A program made the position numbers and the translations under genes. A stretch of 64,000 nt of DNA from contig CAZOEO010000002.1 of assembly GCA_964578885.1 (NCBI GenBank), positions 124,001 to 188,000 of the forward strand, given 5' to 3'. The notes below the pieces were generated by a model, which saw only the letters and a program-made list of their open reading frames with translations, had not been told where the DNA came from and ran no database searches. Positions 44,325-54,099 of this stretch are shown piece by piece. The stretch's first letter is position 1. Each line of letters begins with the position of its first letter. The stretch comes from CAZRHR01 sp964578885 (GTDB taxonomy: Bacteria; Bacteroidota; Bacteroidia; CAIKAF01).

Positions 44325-47039
44325 TTATGGGATTAGGTTAATATTTCCATTCAGAAAAGTCTCTGTGCCAGAAACATCTCTCACCCGAATTCTGTATACG
44401 TAAACGTCCGACTTTATTACGTTTCCTACGTTATCTTTCGTTCCGTTCCAAGGCTTATTTAAGTGATTGGTGAAATACAGCAAGTCTCCCCAACGATCGA
44501 AAATCCACATTTCATATTCTACAAAGTTTACCCCTTGCGCCATGAATGTATCATTGATTCCATCTCCATTTGGTGTGAATGTATTCGGTACATAGATGGC
44601 CGGCATATGCTTGATTTCAATGGGGAAATTGACTTCAGCTGTACAACCCCATTCGTTGGTAATTAGCAGGTATCCCATGTAATTACCGGGTTCAGCATAG
44701 GTATGAGTGAAATTTGATTCCGTGTACACAGTTCCATCTCCTGTTTCCCAATACCAACTGACAGGTGTGGGAAGAGAAGCTTCGGAAAATTGAACCACTG
44801 GATTTAAAATGGTGGTGACCTGGGGCGTTGTAACTGGTATCGCAATTGGCGTGGGCAATACCACAATACTCTTGCTTATGGTGTCAGAACAATTGTATGC
44901 ATTTGTAACAATTAACTGAACATTAAATGTTCCAGCATTGTAGGTAACAATAGGCGTAGGATCGGTAGAAATTACATTGTTGTCTAAATCCCAGAGGTAA
45001 GTGAGATTGGTGCCACTTCCTGGCACAGACAAGTTACCAAGTTGCATGGTAAAAGTTTCACAAACGGGTCCCGCCGGCAGGTTAAAGTCTGCCACCGGGT
45101 CGTTGTACACTTCAATGGTAAGCGCGTCTGATGCCGCTTTTCCGCAACTATCGGTTACTACAAGCTGGTATTGAGTAGTCGTGGCTGGTAAGAGATTTTG
45201 CAAATTCATCGCAGTAGAACCATCAGACCATGCATATTGCAATGTTGGCCATCCTCCTGTCACTACCGGATTGATGTTAGATGTGAAACGTGGGCATGTC
45301 ACGGAAATGTCTGGACCCACATTCACAGATAAAGGATCATAGTTGCGAATGGTTAACGTCTGGGTAAATGGTACCGTGGAACCGTCGCACAGCGTGTCTA
45401 CAATGGTAATAATCAGGGTCTCATTTCCTTCAGGCGCGCTATCTCCCAATCCTGAAACCGGAATGGTAACACTGGTTTGGTTGGCCGCGAACTGAACGGT
45501 GGTGCTGATGTTGGCATAATCCGTTCCATTGGCAGCTGAACCTCCAATTTGAATGGGAGCGGTAAGTGCCTGATCCGTATTTACGTTCCGTGTTATGGTA
45601 AACGTGGCGATTCCGCAATCTTCTATGATGGAGGTTTTATCTAATGAAAGTCCAAAACCCGAAGTATTGGGCGCCAAAAAGGTGATAAATGTAGAGTCGC
45701 TGGAGGTATTGCCGCATACGTCTGTTACTGTAAATGGCACCCATCCCGTGGCAGTAGGAACAAAAGTGTAGTTTTGAGTGGTTGCTGCACCATTGTTCCA
45801 GTTGAAAGTATATAAAGGTGCACCGCCAGTAAATGTTCCATTCAACGTGCCTCCATTGCAATCCAGCGTTTGGTTCGGCCCAGCGTCTGCGATGAGGGGC
45901 TGATAATCCTGAATAAGAAAGCTAATGGCGGTAGATGATGTATTGCAACCTGTTCCTTGCACATTGATTAAAATGGTTTCATTGCCTTCCACCAGGGCGT
46001 CGCCAATCGGTACTATATTGATGGTGGCGGAAGCTTGTCCCGGAGCAAAGTTGATGGAAGACGGAATATTTTGATAGTCCACTCCATTGGTTGCCGTACC
46101 GCCAATATTCAGATTCACGGTGAGCGGCGTATTCAAGTTATTGGTCCTGGTAATGACCAATTGGGCTGTTCCACAACCTTCGTTTAATAAGGTGTCAATC
46201 GCCGAGGTGGTGTTGTTGGCTACGGCAAGAGAAAGGTTCGTCGATTGAAAAGAGCCGGCTTGCAAAAAAACAGCGGAATTTAATGCGTTATCTACTGCGT
46301 CTGCCACCGCAAGGGTAATGGTATAGGTGGAACAGGGAACCACGCGAATGGCAGCCCACATGGGAGCGGTGGCTCCTCCAAAATTATGCCCCTGATTCTG
46401 ATTACAATTATCAACATAATACTGGCAATTCGTACAGGGGCCGGTAGAACAGCCCCAGTTCTGCCCGTTGTTTACATTGTTAATGGTGACAGGCGTATTG
46501 GCTGTTCCTGGAACAATGGCCACGTTCTGATTCACATAGTTGCCACCAGCAGGATTCGGCCCGGATAAAAAGAAGGCAAAAGCATCGTTGAAGGAGGAGT
46601 TCACATAAGTGTTATACTCAGATGACGCAAATACATATCGAAACTTGATGGTGTCTCCCTGTGGTATAAAGTTAAAGGTGAGTACAGCGGCGTTATTGGT
46701 GGATACCCCATTCAGCAACTGAGTCAAAAGGGGAAAGCCCGGAGTGCCTGCGGCAGTTTGAAAATTTCCTGGTGCAAAACCATTGGGTGGGTTTATCTGG
46801 CATGTAGATAAAACAATTCCATTGGTTAAACCTAGATTTGAGCCTGCGCCATTAAATGTTCCAATTTGTGTATTCGGATTCCCTTGAAAACTAACATTAG
46901 AAATTTGTGCGCCTGATCCTACCAACACATTTTGCACGTATTGGGTGGGGGTTTGTCCCCCGGCAGTTGTTACCTGGGAAAAGATATTTTGAGGCGTGGT
47001 TAAGACAAAAATAAAAATAATGGGTAACCAGTATCTCAT
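44325..47039 (-). CDS. T9SS type B surface protein with choice-of-anchor L, Calx-beta and PKD domains
   Basis: A 904-residue exported protein starting at the ATG at 47039 (MRYWLPIIFIF). An N-terminal choice-of-anchor L domain (~20-255) carries RYVFASSEYNTYV and the paired cysteines CSTGPCTNCQYYVDNC. Two Calx-beta-like repeats (each with GxATNGVDYxNI or GSAANGTDY, and EGNETLxI) alternate with Ig-like repeats. A PKD domain (SWYWETGDG) precedes the ~85-residue gliding-motility-type C-terminal domain (VPNTFTPNGDGIND, FDRWGDLLY, GTKDN), the T9SS type B signal. Such proteins are often very large adhesins; this one is small. The role is unknown. Confidence 0.86.
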   Translation of the reverse strand: MRYWLPIIFIFVLTTPQNIFSQVTTAGGQTPTQYVQNVLVGSGAQISNVSFQGNPNTQIGTFNGAGSNLGLTNGIVLSTCQINPPNGFAPGNFQTAAGTPGFPLLTQLLNGVSTNNAAVLTFNFIPQGDTIKFRYVFASSEYNTYVNSSFNDAFAFFLSGPNPAGGNYVNQNVAIVPGTANTPVTINNVNNGQNWGCSTGPCTNCQYYVDNCNQNQGHNFGGATAPMWAAIRVVPCSTYTITLAVADAVDNALNSAVFLQAGSFQSTNLSLAVANNTTSAIDTLLNEGCGTAQLVITRTNNLNTPLTVNLNIGGTATNGVDYQNIPSSINFAPGQASATINIVPIGDALVEGNETILINVQGTGCNTSSTAISFLIQDYQPLIADAGPNQTLDCNGGTLNGTFTGGAPLYTFNWNNGAATTQNYTFVPTATGWVPFTVTDVCGNTSSDSTFITFLAPNTSGFGLSLDKTSIIEDCGIATFTITRNVNTDQALTAPIQIGGSAANGTDYANISTTVQFAANQTSVTIPVSGLGDSAPEGNETLIITIVDTLCDGSTVPFTQTLTIRNYDPLSVNVGPDISVTCPRFTSNINPVVTGGWPTLQYAWSDGSTAMNLQNLLPATTTQYQLVVTDSCGKAASDALTIEVYNDPVADFNLPAGPVCETFTMQLGNLSVPGSGTNLTYLWDLDNNVISTDPTPIVTYNAGTFNVQLIVTNAYNCSDTISKSIVVLPTPIAIPVTTPQVTTILNPVVQFSEASLPTPVSWYWETGDGTVYTESNFTHTYAEPGNYMGYLLITNEWGCTAEVNFPIEIKHMPAIYVPNTFTPNGDGINDTFMAQGVNFVEYEMWIFDRWGDLLYFTNHLNKPWNGTKDNVGNVIKSDVYVYRIRVRDVSGTETFLNGNINLIP

Positions 47040-47063
47040 GGGAATTGTGCTAAGGCCTATATT

Positions 47064-47071
47064 CAAAGATA
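47064..47071 (-). promoter_or_regulatory. -7 promoter element of the T9SS type B gene
   Basis: On the minus strand TATCTTTG lies 24 bases before the ATG at 47039, giving a short leader. Confidence 0.5.
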
Positions 47072-47102
47072 TTAAATTTACGCCATTTTTACCGATTTTT
47101 TG

Positions 47103-48326
47103 CTAAAATCTAAGAATCAATTTGATTTGTTCCAATACACGGGTGCTGGTAGGTGATTGCGCTTTAAACCATTTGTGAATGAGGGATTTGGTCTCAGCGT
47201 AATACTCGGAGTCCTGCATCCAAACTGTGTAATTCGGAATGAAATCCCTTGGTTTTTTTCCTGAAAACGCCACGCCCATTTTTACAAAAATGTCCGCCTC
47301 TCTGCTGCGTTGAAAACGGGGGCCAAAAAGCACGGGTAAACCATATACCGCAGGTTCAAGCACATTGTGTACCTGCTTTCCGAAACCACCACCCACATAC
47401 GCTACTTTTCCAAGGCGATAACATTTTGAAAGCTGCCCTAAAACGTCCAGAATGATGACGTTGGGCGATTGCCATGGTTCTCCTTTTTCCAGACGGGTCC
47501 AGCGTTGTGTTTTCCCAGCCCATTGTTTATCCAATGCAGCCAAAAATGAAGGTTGCATTTGATGTGGTGCCACTACCCATAATACACTCGAATCGACTTC
47601 TATAAGAGCCGTTAAAGCCGCGATATCTTCTGGCCAAATGCTTCCTGCTATGGCCACTTTTTCCGGGAACGGCCATGTTGGTTCATTTTCCCAGGGACTG
47701 GCCGCAATGGCTTTTACCCTTTCAACCCTCGAATCTCCATCACAATGAACAGAAACCAATGTCCCCAGATGGCGCCGACACCAAGCCGTGGTGTCTTCGT
47801 CCTGGGTAGAAATAAATGCCGCTTTTTCTAACACTTGTCGCCATGGTTTGGCCCAGGACTTTTCCAAAAATCTGGATTTACCCCATCTGGCCGCCACCAG
47901 AACTGTCGGGATTTGGCGTCGATGAAGTTCTTCCCACATGTGCAGCCAAATCTCTGATTTTACAAATAAGGCCAGTCTTGGTTTCGATAAAGTCAAAAAA
48001 CGAGCGGCATCTTCCGGCGTGTCCACAGGAAAACCAACCACTGCATCGGCGGGAAATTTTTGTCCGGGCGCAAAAAAACCGGACGGCGAATAAAAGCTTA
48101 ATAAAATGGGAAGGTCTGGTCGCCATGCCTTTAATGCTTCTGCCACGGGTCGTATTTGTTCCCATTCTCCCGCTGAGGCACAATGTATCCAAACCGGAGA
48201 TGTGGGCCAGCTCACTTCCGTTTTTTTCATTTTACATCGGCCGCGTGCTCCAGCATGAAACGGCGCCAGAAGCGGCTCCATGACCTTCATGATCCGCATG
48301 CCAACCCGGTAAAACTGCCGAATCAT
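47103..48326 (-). CDS. waaA: 3-deoxy-D-manno-octulosonic acid transferase
   Basis: A 407-residue GT30 glycosyltransferase that adds Kdo to lipid A precursors at the inner membrane. The N-terminal membrane-associated part (RQFYRVGMRIMKVMEPLLAPF) leads to the catalytic SAGEWEQIRP motif holding the base Glu. The donor domain carries YVGGGFGKQVHNVLEP and GLPVLFGP. The length fits. Its ATG overlaps the last base of the upstream outer membrane protein stop (TAATG), so translation is probably coupled. With gmhA it marks lipopolysaccharide core assembly. Confidence 0.93.
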   Translation of the reverse strand: MIRQFYRVGMRIMKVMEPLLAPFHAGARGRCKMKKTEVSWPTSPVWIHCASAGEWEQIRPVAEALKAWRPDLPILLSFYSPSGFFAPGQKFPADAVVGFPVDTPEDAARFLTLSKPRLALFVKSEIWLHMWEELHRRQIPTVLVAARWGKSRFLEKSWAKPWRQVLEKAAFISTQDEDTTAWCRRHLGTLVSVHCDGDSRVERVKAIAASPWENEPTWPFPEKVAIAGSIWPEDIAALTALIEVDSSVLWVVAPHQMQPSFLAALDKQWAGKTQRWTRLEKGEPWQSPNVIILDVLGQLSKCYRLGKVAYVGGGFGKQVHNVLEPAVYGLPVLFGPRFQRSREADIFVKMGVAFSGKKPRDFIPNYTVWMQDSEYYAETKSLIHKWFKAQSPTSTRVLEQIKLILRF

Positions 48327-49078
48327 TAGGGATTACGAAACTCTATGTGCCGATATTTGTTCCGCGGGTAAAACGGAATAATCCAACCTGCTTTTACACC
48401 CAGCATCCATTCCAAACGATGGCCGGATTCCTGTGCTCCCAGGTCGAACTGATACCCGCGCATCGATTTTACCAATAACTGCATCACTTCTAAATGAACA
48501 AAAAAGTTGATGGTTTTGGAATTGGAAAAGTGTGTGTAGCCGACGGATTGAGAAAATACAAACCCAGCCGATAGCCTGTCGTATCCTCTGAGATAATCGC
48601 CTTCCAGTTGCGGAACAAAACCACTTAGCACAGAAATTCGGTTATGATATTCTGTATATCCTGCGCCTATTTGAAGATGCAAGCCAGTATTGGGGTTAAG
48701 TGACTTAAACGGCAGGATTTTTCCTAAAGTAGCCTGAAAAGCCATGCCTCTGAAACTTACATCCACAGCGGGAAAACTACCATCTGCCGCAATTAATGGT
48801 AATACCGTGGACAAAAGGGCGGTTTCTTTTGGAGCTGATCCAAAGAAATAATGACCTGAGCCTCCCAATAACCAATTGGAAGTCCACTTATATCGAACGT
48901 CACCTCCAATAAGATAAGCCGCATTATACCTATCGGCCAAGCTGCCAATGGGTGCCATAAATCCTCCGGAAGCCGAAACGGTAAACACAGCAAGTGAACT
49001 GTCTTTCGGACTCACCGTTTGTGCATGCCATTTTCCCAAAAAGAGACTTAAAAAAAGGATTAGCCACGCTTTTTTCAT
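48326..49078 (-). CDS. Outer membrane beta-barrel-like protein upstream of waaA
   Basis: A 250-residue protein starting at the ATG at 49078 (MKKAWLILFLSL), signal peptide ~1-19 (WHAQT). The mature part shows alternating hydrophobic strands and aromatic girdles (YKWTSNWLLGGSGHYFFGS, GLHLQIGAGYTEYHNR), typical of small barrel proteins. Its C terminus (YPRNKYRHIEFRNP) lacks the usual final Phe. I do not recognise a named family. Coupling to waaA suggests an outer membrane job, but this is inference. Confidence 0.72.
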   Translation of the reverse strand: MKKAWLILFLSLFLGKWHAQTVSPKDSSLAVFTVSASGGFMAPIGSLADRYNAAYLIGGDVRYKWTSNWLLGGSGHYFFGSAPKETALLSTVLPLIAADGSFPAVDVSFRGMAFQATLGKILPFKSLNPNTGLHLQIGAGYTEYHNRISVLSGFVPQLEGDYLRGYDRLSAGFVFSQSVGYTHFSNSKTINFFVHLEVMQLLVKSMRGYQFDLGAQESGHRLEWMLGVKAGWIIPFYPRNKYRHIEFRNP

Positions 49079-49087
49079 CGCATAAAA

Positions 49088-49122
49088 ATAGCGCATTTCC
49101 ATGGAACTGGAAAATGCGCTAT
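49088..49122 (-). terminator. Long-stem terminator
   Basis: A 14-bp stem with one bulged base (49088-49101 with 49108-49122) has a 6-base loop. On the minus strand it is followed by TTTTTA. It ends the lipoprotein gene transcript (stop at 49159) just before the barrel gene start at 49078. Confidence 0.75.
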
Positions 49123-49158
49123 CTGAACTAGGTTGCGTAATTCGCTGCGATGGCGTGA

Positions 49159-49599
49159 TTACGGAATTAAAATATTTGAAAATGACCCTGAAATGGCCAC
49201 CGTGTCTGGTGCCAAAGGATTTACATTGCTGGCGGAAACATTAAATGAACCACTGGCACGGGTTTGGCTTCTTGCGCTTAGAGTAATGGTTCCGGAAATA
49301 CCTACAAAAGTGTTTGAAATGTCCGACGTGTCCGGAATATACACAAAGGGAGCAAAGCCTTTAAACAAAAAACTCATATCTGTGGTGCCTTGCTGATCCG
49401 GCATGGCTAGGGAAATATTTGCCCCGTCTTTAATGCCTGCAATCACTAAGGTATCTCCTTCTTTGCGACCTAATTGGGTGGAAGATTCCCAAGCTGCGCC
49501 ATCGATAGTGGCTGTAAAATCTCCTAATACAGACAGTTTATCACAGCTGCTCAATAAACAGAGACTCACCAAGCCTCCCATCCAAATGATTGATTTCAT
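49159..49599 (-). CDS. Lipoprotein of the DUF6252 type
   Basis: A 146-residue lipoprotein. The lipobox is LLSSC (Cys19), followed by DKL. The mature part opens with FTATIDGAAWESS, then a beta-rich body (DTLVIAGIKDG, GTITLSARS, GSFNVSASN) and a closing ISGSFS strand. This layout fits a family of small Bacteroidota lipoproteins I recall as DUF6252; function is unknown. It stands alone, ended by a strong terminator. Confidence 0.7.
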   Translation of the reverse strand: MKSIIWMGGLVSLCLLSSCDKLSVLGDFTATIDGAAWESSTQLGRKEGDTLVIAGIKDGANISLAMPDQQGTTDMSFLFKGFAPFVYIPDTSDISNTFVGISGTITLSARSQTRASGSFNVSASNVNPLAPDTVAISGSFSNILIP

Positions 49600-49703
49600 G
49601 CTTTTTTTCCGGCAATATACAATGGATCTTCTTATTTGTGATGCAGAACGTGGTAAAAATCAATGCCATCTGCCTCACAAAGGGCTGTAATTCGGTGAAA
49701 AGA

Positions 49704-51830
49704 TTAAAGAGGAAGATTCATTTCCTGGATTAATCTATCGCCACCCATTTGTCTGTGAATCACAAAACACACATAACGAATATCGGCCACAATGTTGCGG
49801 CACCGGTCAGGATCATAAATGATGTCGCTCATGGTCGATTCCCAGCTTCGGTCGAAATTGATGCCAATAAGTTCCCCGTTGCTGTTCAACACCGGGCTTC
49901 CGGAGTTTCCTCCGGTGGTATGATTGGAGGCAATAAACGCCACTTGAAGTTCTCCTGCGGCCGTCCCGTACTGTCCCCAGTTTTTACTTTTTAGTAGGGC
50001 CACAAAATCCTGGCCCAGGTGAAAATCCGGATCGTTGGGCATGTACTTCTGAAGCATGCCTGCGGCGGTGGTGTACCAATGATAATACACACCGTCTGCC
50101 GGAAAATATGGCTGTACTTTTCCAAACGATATGCGCAAAGTGCTGTTGGCATCCGGATACAGCAGTCTTTGGCCGGGATGATCCAGCAAATGATTGACGT
50201 ACCGCTGCAACAAGACATCTCTTTGTGCATATGTTTTTTTCGCATTGGGTTCCAGGACCGTTGTCCGGGTGTCATCCAGTGCTTTTACCAAAAGCATCAC
50301 AGCGTCTTTTCGCAACCTTTGGGCGGCATGGCCATCCGGATGTTCCAAAGCGGCCATGACAGACGAAGAATCTGCAAAAATGCTTTCCCGATAAAGTTGG
50401 GCCGCATATTTGGAAAGACCTGTCGCCCGAATGGCACGGATATGTTCTGTCGGTAAATATTTTTCCGGGGTATGTTTTAGAAAAGCGGGCATTACCGCTT
50501 CGAAAATGGCGGCATCTACATTTTTGTCCCACTGGGCATAGAAGGACCGTGCCTGAAGGATGAGCTGATCGGCCGTCGGCTTCAATTTACCTTCTTTTTC
50601 CAGATTGGATTGTTCAAAAGCGATTTTCATGAATTTTTGGGCAAATCCAAGAATCTCCGGACCGGACGAAAAAAGCTCACTATAGGTGTTGAGTGCCATG
50701 AGGTCTTCAGAAGATCCTGCATAGAGTTGATTAAATAACTGCAGCACTTCCTGCGGGCCGCCGGACATTAGATAGGCATTTTCTTGCGCCAGTTTTACAT
50801 CTAAAGCTCCTAATTTCTTGAGGCCGCGGTTTTCACCAATCCATTTTTTCCAGTAGTTGGCAATGCGGCTTTGTTTAGACGCATAGCGAAGGGTGAGGGC
50901 TTCGGATTCCCGCATGGCGCGATTGATCACAGACAGGGCACGGTCTCTAATTTCTATGCGTGCCGGATTGATTTTCTCCATCAATAATTTTACCGCTGCT
51001 TGTGGAAGATATTGCTCTGTGCGTCCGGGAAAACCATACACCATGGTGAAATCGTTTTCCTGAACACCTTTGAGGCTCACCTGCAAGTGTCGGATGGGCG
51101 TATAGGGTTTGTTCTCTGGTGCGTAGGCGGCAGGAAGGTTTTGCGCATTGGCATACACCCGAAATACGGCGAAATCGCCCGTGTGTCTCGGCCACATCCA
51201 ATTGTCGGCATCGTAACCATATTTTCCGATATATGAAGGGGGTGTAAGAACCAGTCGAATATCTTTAAAAGTCTCCTTTACAATAAGTTGAAATCTGTTT
51301 CCGTAAAAAATGGGTTTGATTTCGGCGGTATAATGGGTTCCTTTTACCGCATCGTCGATAATGCGTCGGATGTTTTGCTGACGCTGTGCTTCGTTATTCT
51401 CTGCACCCATTTGTACCATGGCTGTTACGTCTTCCATGCGAACAATCCTTGTGGCAGTAAGTCCGGGACAAGGAATCTCGTCTTTGGGTGTGGCAGCATA
51501 AAACCCGTCTCTCAAATAATTTTTTTCGAGGGTGCTGGCTTGCTGAATATAGTAATATCCGCAATGGTGATTGGTAAAAAGCAGACCCTGAGATGAAACC
51601 AGCTCTGAGGTGCATCCACCGCCGAAAATAAATACCGCATCTTTCAGCGAGGGCTGGCTGTTGGTAAATAAATCCGCGTAGGGAATGGTCAGGCCCATTT
51701 TTTTCATGTTGGCCTGCACGCTTTCCGGCATGGCATAGGGTAACCACATGCCTTCTACGGCCCAGAGATTCGAAAAGCTAAGGCTTCCTATTAAAAGCCA
51801 GAAAGAAACAATCAAACTTCGCATACCCAT
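49704..51830 (-). CDS. S46 family dipeptidyl-peptidase, DPP11-like
   Basis: A 708-residue exported serine peptidase that removes dipeptides from peptide N termini. The start is the ATG at 51830 (or 51824), giving signal peptide MRSLIVSFWLLIGS; the longer frame to 51977 overlaps apaG and is rejected. The catalytic His is in FTNHHCGYYY and the Ser in TGGNSGSPV. Eighteen residues after that Ser is Arg (INFDR). In the Porphyromonas enzymes, Gly at this spot (673) marks DPP7 and Arg marks the Asp/Glu-specific DPP11, so acidic specificity is inferred. It is divergent from apaG. Confidence 0.9.
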   Translation of the reverse strand: MGMRSLIVSFWLLIGSLSFSNLWAVEGMWLPYAMPESVQANMKKMGLTIPYADLFTNSQPSLKDAVFIFGGGCTSELVSSQGLLFTNHHCGYYYIQQASTLEKNYLRDGFYAATPKDEIPCPGLTATRIVRMEDVTAMVQMGAENNEAQRQQNIRRIIDDAVKGTHYTAEIKPIFYGNRFQLIVKETFKDIRLVLTPPSYIGKYGYDADNWMWPRHTGDFAVFRVYANAQNLPAAYAPENKPYTPIRHLQVSLKGVQENDFTMVYGFPGRTEQYLPQAAVKLLMEKINPARIEIRDRALSVINRAMRESEALTLRYASKQSRIANYWKKWIGENRGLKKLGALDVKLAQENAYLMSGGPQEVLQLFNQLYAGSSEDLMALNTYSELFSSGPEILGFAQKFMKIAFEQSNLEKEGKLKPTADQLILQARSFYAQWDKNVDAAIFEAVMPAFLKHTPEKYLPTEHIRAIRATGLSKYAAQLYRESIFADSSSVMAALEHPDGHAAQRLRKDAVMLLVKALDDTRTTVLEPNAKKTYAQRDVLLQRYVNHLLDHPGQRLLYPDANSTLRISFGKVQPYFPADGVYYHWYTTAAGMLQKYMPNDPDFHLGQDFVALLKSKNWGQYGTAAGELQVAFIASNHTTGGNSGSPVLNSNGELIGINFDRSWESTMSDIIYDPDRCRNIVADIRYVCFVIHRQMGGDRLIQEMNLPL

Positions 51831-51948
51831 TTTATTCTTGACTTCAAAAGTAGGATTTCCTGCTATAAACCCGTCTTTATGGTGGGACGAAAAAAAATCA
51901 AAGCCTTCGTGATTTTTGAAAATAAATCCTGTATTATTGCAAAGTACC

Positions 51949-52341
51949 ATGGGTGTCGTTACAAAAATTACCAACAATATCTCCGTTTCTGTCGAAACTC
52001 AGTTTCGGGAGAAACAATCTGACGTGGCGAACGGCTATTTCCTTTTTTCATATTTCATTACCATTGAAAATTTGGGTCAAACTCCTTGTCGTCTTTTAAG
52101 CAGGCATTGGCATATTTTAGACTCATCCGGCGAACACAGAGAAGTCACAGGAGATGGGGTAGTAGGTGAACAGCCCGTGCTCCGTCCCGGCGAACATTTT
52201 TCCTACGAATCAGCATGTAACTTTACCACGGAAATTGGAAAAATGCATGGCATCTTTTTCATGGAAAACCTTCTGACACACCAAACTTTTCAAGTGACCA
52301 TTCCTGAGTTTCTGATGGTCATGCCAGCCAAACTCAATTAA
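51949..52341 (+). CDS. apaG: ApaG/DUF525 domain protein
   Basis: A 130-residue protein starting at the ATG at 51949 (MGVVTKITNNISVSVETQF). It is a single immunoglobulin/fibronectin-III-like domain with FSYFITIENLG, CRLLSRHWHILDSSG and GDGVVGEQPVL, all typical of ApaG. The closing motif is G-x-M-x-G, here GKMHGIFF. ApaG is linked in E. coli to the ApaH operon and to metal or pyrophosphate binding, but its job is unsettled. It lies alone between the S46 peptidase and the kinase gene. Confidence 0.9.
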   Translation: MGVVTKITNNISVSVETQFREKQSDVANGYFLFSYFITIENLGQTPCRLLSRHWHILDSSGEHREVTGDGVVGEQPVLRPGEHFSYESACNFTTEIGKMHGIFFMENLLTHQTFQVTIPEFLMVMPAKLN

Positions 52342-52460
52342 ATTGTCTTTTAAAAATCGTTTTTCCACTGGGAGTAAGCGAAATAAGAAAGTTTGGGGCG
52401 CTGGAAAATCTGAAAAATGCTGCAAATGGTTGAGAATTAAGAATTAATAAGACGAAATAC

Positions 52461-52491
52461 TTTTAACAGCCACGTTCCACATTTACCTTTG
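52461..52491 (+). promoter_or_regulatory. Promoter of the kinase/regulator operon
   Basis: TTTT at 52461-52464 (near TTTG), 19 bases of spacer and TACCTTTG at 52484-52491 make a good -33/-7 pair. It ends five bases before the ATG at 52497, so the message is probably leaderless. Confidence 0.6.
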
Positions 52492-52496
52492 TCCCT

Positions 52497-54080
52497 ATGA
52501 ATCCACGCATGATCCGTTTTATCATTTTGGCCATGTTTTCGGCCATGACGGGTTTAGTGGGTATCCAAATTATCTGGATACGTAAGGCAGTGGAACAGCG
52601 GGAAGAACAATTTAACCAGGAAGTTTTTGCTGCACTTGCCTCAATTTCACAGGCATATGAAAAAGAAGTATGGGCCAAACATATCGAACAAGTTTTGGAT
52701 TGGTCGTCGTTGGAATCTGGCGTTCAGGGCATGATGGATTCCTTGCATCAAGTAACCTTGTGTCGGCCGAAAGACTCTATACCGGGCTTAACCACCACGC
52801 CAGATGGTGAGGTTTTTCTTCAATTGAGTTGGGAAGGCGGTTATCCCTTCGGGCGCGCGCCCAGAGGGCCTTTTAGCGATAATCAGGCTGCTCCCGGAAT
52901 TTTTATTCCCCAGGCCGATTCTGATAATTATATCGAAAGTCTCGACCAAACCTATCGATTACTCACAGAAAGTCGTGACTTAATTGGGGATATGCTCCAG
53001 GATTTGGTGAGTCGTTTTGTTTTTACCCAGCAAGAAGAGGTAGATAGTGCCTTGCTAAGCAAGTTGGTAGAAGAAGAGTTTCATGCCCGTGGAATAAAAA
53101 TGCCGGTGAAATACACGGTCTATCATCCATACCAGGAAATGATGGGATTTGGAACGCTGACAGATCGAAAGGCCATGGAGGCTTCACCTTACCGCATTTC
53201 CTTAAATGCAGAACCTTATCCCAATACCTTTGAATTGGTTCTGTTTTTTCCACATAAAAACCGTTTTCTACTGAGCAACATCATATTCTTGTTGGTGGCC
53301 TCGGCTTTTCTGATTCTCATCATTATTGGATCCTTTGCCTACACGATCAGCGTTATTTTTAAACAGAAACAGGTTCAAGAAATTAAGAACGACCTTATTA
53401 ACAACATTACACACGAGCTGAAAACCCCCATTTCTACCATTTCACTGGCCGTTCAGGCCATGTCTGATCCGGGTATGCGCGAAATCGCTTCTTTAAGAGA
53501 AAAATATATTGAAGTGATTCGGGACGAAAATCACCGGTTGGGACAACTCGTAGAAAACGTTTTACAATCTGCGGTGTTCGATAGAGGCGATTTTCGGTTG
53601 AAAGTAAAGCGCATCGACTTGCATCAGCGCATTGAAAAAGTGTTGTCCAGCTTATCCATGCAGGCTCAATCTAAAGGTATCCGTATCAATAAAAACCTAC
53701 ACGCAAAACAAGTGAATGTAGAAGTAGATGATGTGATGATTACCAATTTGATTTTCAATCTCATGGATAATTCCATCAAGTATTCTGCTAAAGAAACACC
53801 GTATGTGACCTTATCTACCTGGGATGAGCCTCATTATTTTTGTTTTGAAGTGGCCGACAATGGCATCGGCATCTCCAAAGACGATCAGAAACGTATTTTC
53901 GAGAAATTATATCGCGTTCCCACCGGAAACGTCCATAACGTAAAAGGTTACGGATTGGGTCTGAGCTACGTAAAATCTATTGTAGAACGGCATCATGGCG
54001 AAATTTCCGTGAAAAGCGCCCTGGGAGAGGGCAGCCGTTTCACTGTGAAAATCCCTCTTAAACAACCTGAACAATCATAA
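52497..54080 (+). CDS. Membrane sensor histidine kinase
   Basis: A 527-residue kinase. Transmembrane helix 1 is at ~7-26 and helix 2 at ~258-284, enclosing a ~230-residue extracytoplasmic sensor with no domain I recognise. The HisKA domain follows with the phospho-acceptor His in NNITHELKTPIS. The ATPase domain shows the N box (FNLMDNSIKYS), G1 (ADNGIGI), the F box and G2 (GYGLGLSYVK). The architecture resembles the RprX kinase of Bacteroides. The partner regulator starts 19 bp downstream. Confidence 0.9.
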   Translation: MNPRMIRFIILAMFSAMTGLVGIQIIWIRKAVEQREEQFNQEVFAALASISQAYEKEVWAKHIEQVLDWSSLESGVQGMMDSLHQVTLCRPKDSIPGLTTTPDGEVFLQLSWEGGYPFGRAPRGPFSDNQAAPGIFIPQADSDNYIESLDQTYRLLTESRDLIGDMLQDLVSRFVFTQQEEVDSALLSKLVEEEFHARGIKMPVKYTVYHPYQEMMGFGTLTDRKAMEASPYRISLNAEPYPNTFELVLFFPHKNRFLLSNIIFLLVASAFLILIIIGSFAYTISVIFKQKQVQEIKNDLINNITHELKTPISTISLAVQAMSDPGMREIASLREKYIEVIRDENHRLGQLVENVLQSAVFDRGDFRLKVKRIDLHQRIEKVLSSLSMQAQSKGIRINKNLHAKQVNVEVDDVMITNLIFNLMDNSIKYSAKETPYVTLSTWDEPHYFCFEVADNGIGISKDDQKRIFEKLYRVPTGNVHNVKGYGLGLSYVKSIVERHHGEISVKSALGEGSRFTVKIPLKQPEQS

Positions 54081-54099
54081 AAGTTTTTAAATTGGCCCT

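Noticed and set aside
49079..49102. Longer start for the barrel protein upstream of waaA.
   Set aside because: The extra residues (MEMRYFYA) come from the terminator hairpin; the ATG at 49078 begins a normal signal peptide.
51831..51977. Longer N terminus for the S46 peptidase.
   Set aside because: It would place 49 residues before the signal peptide and overlap the apaG start.
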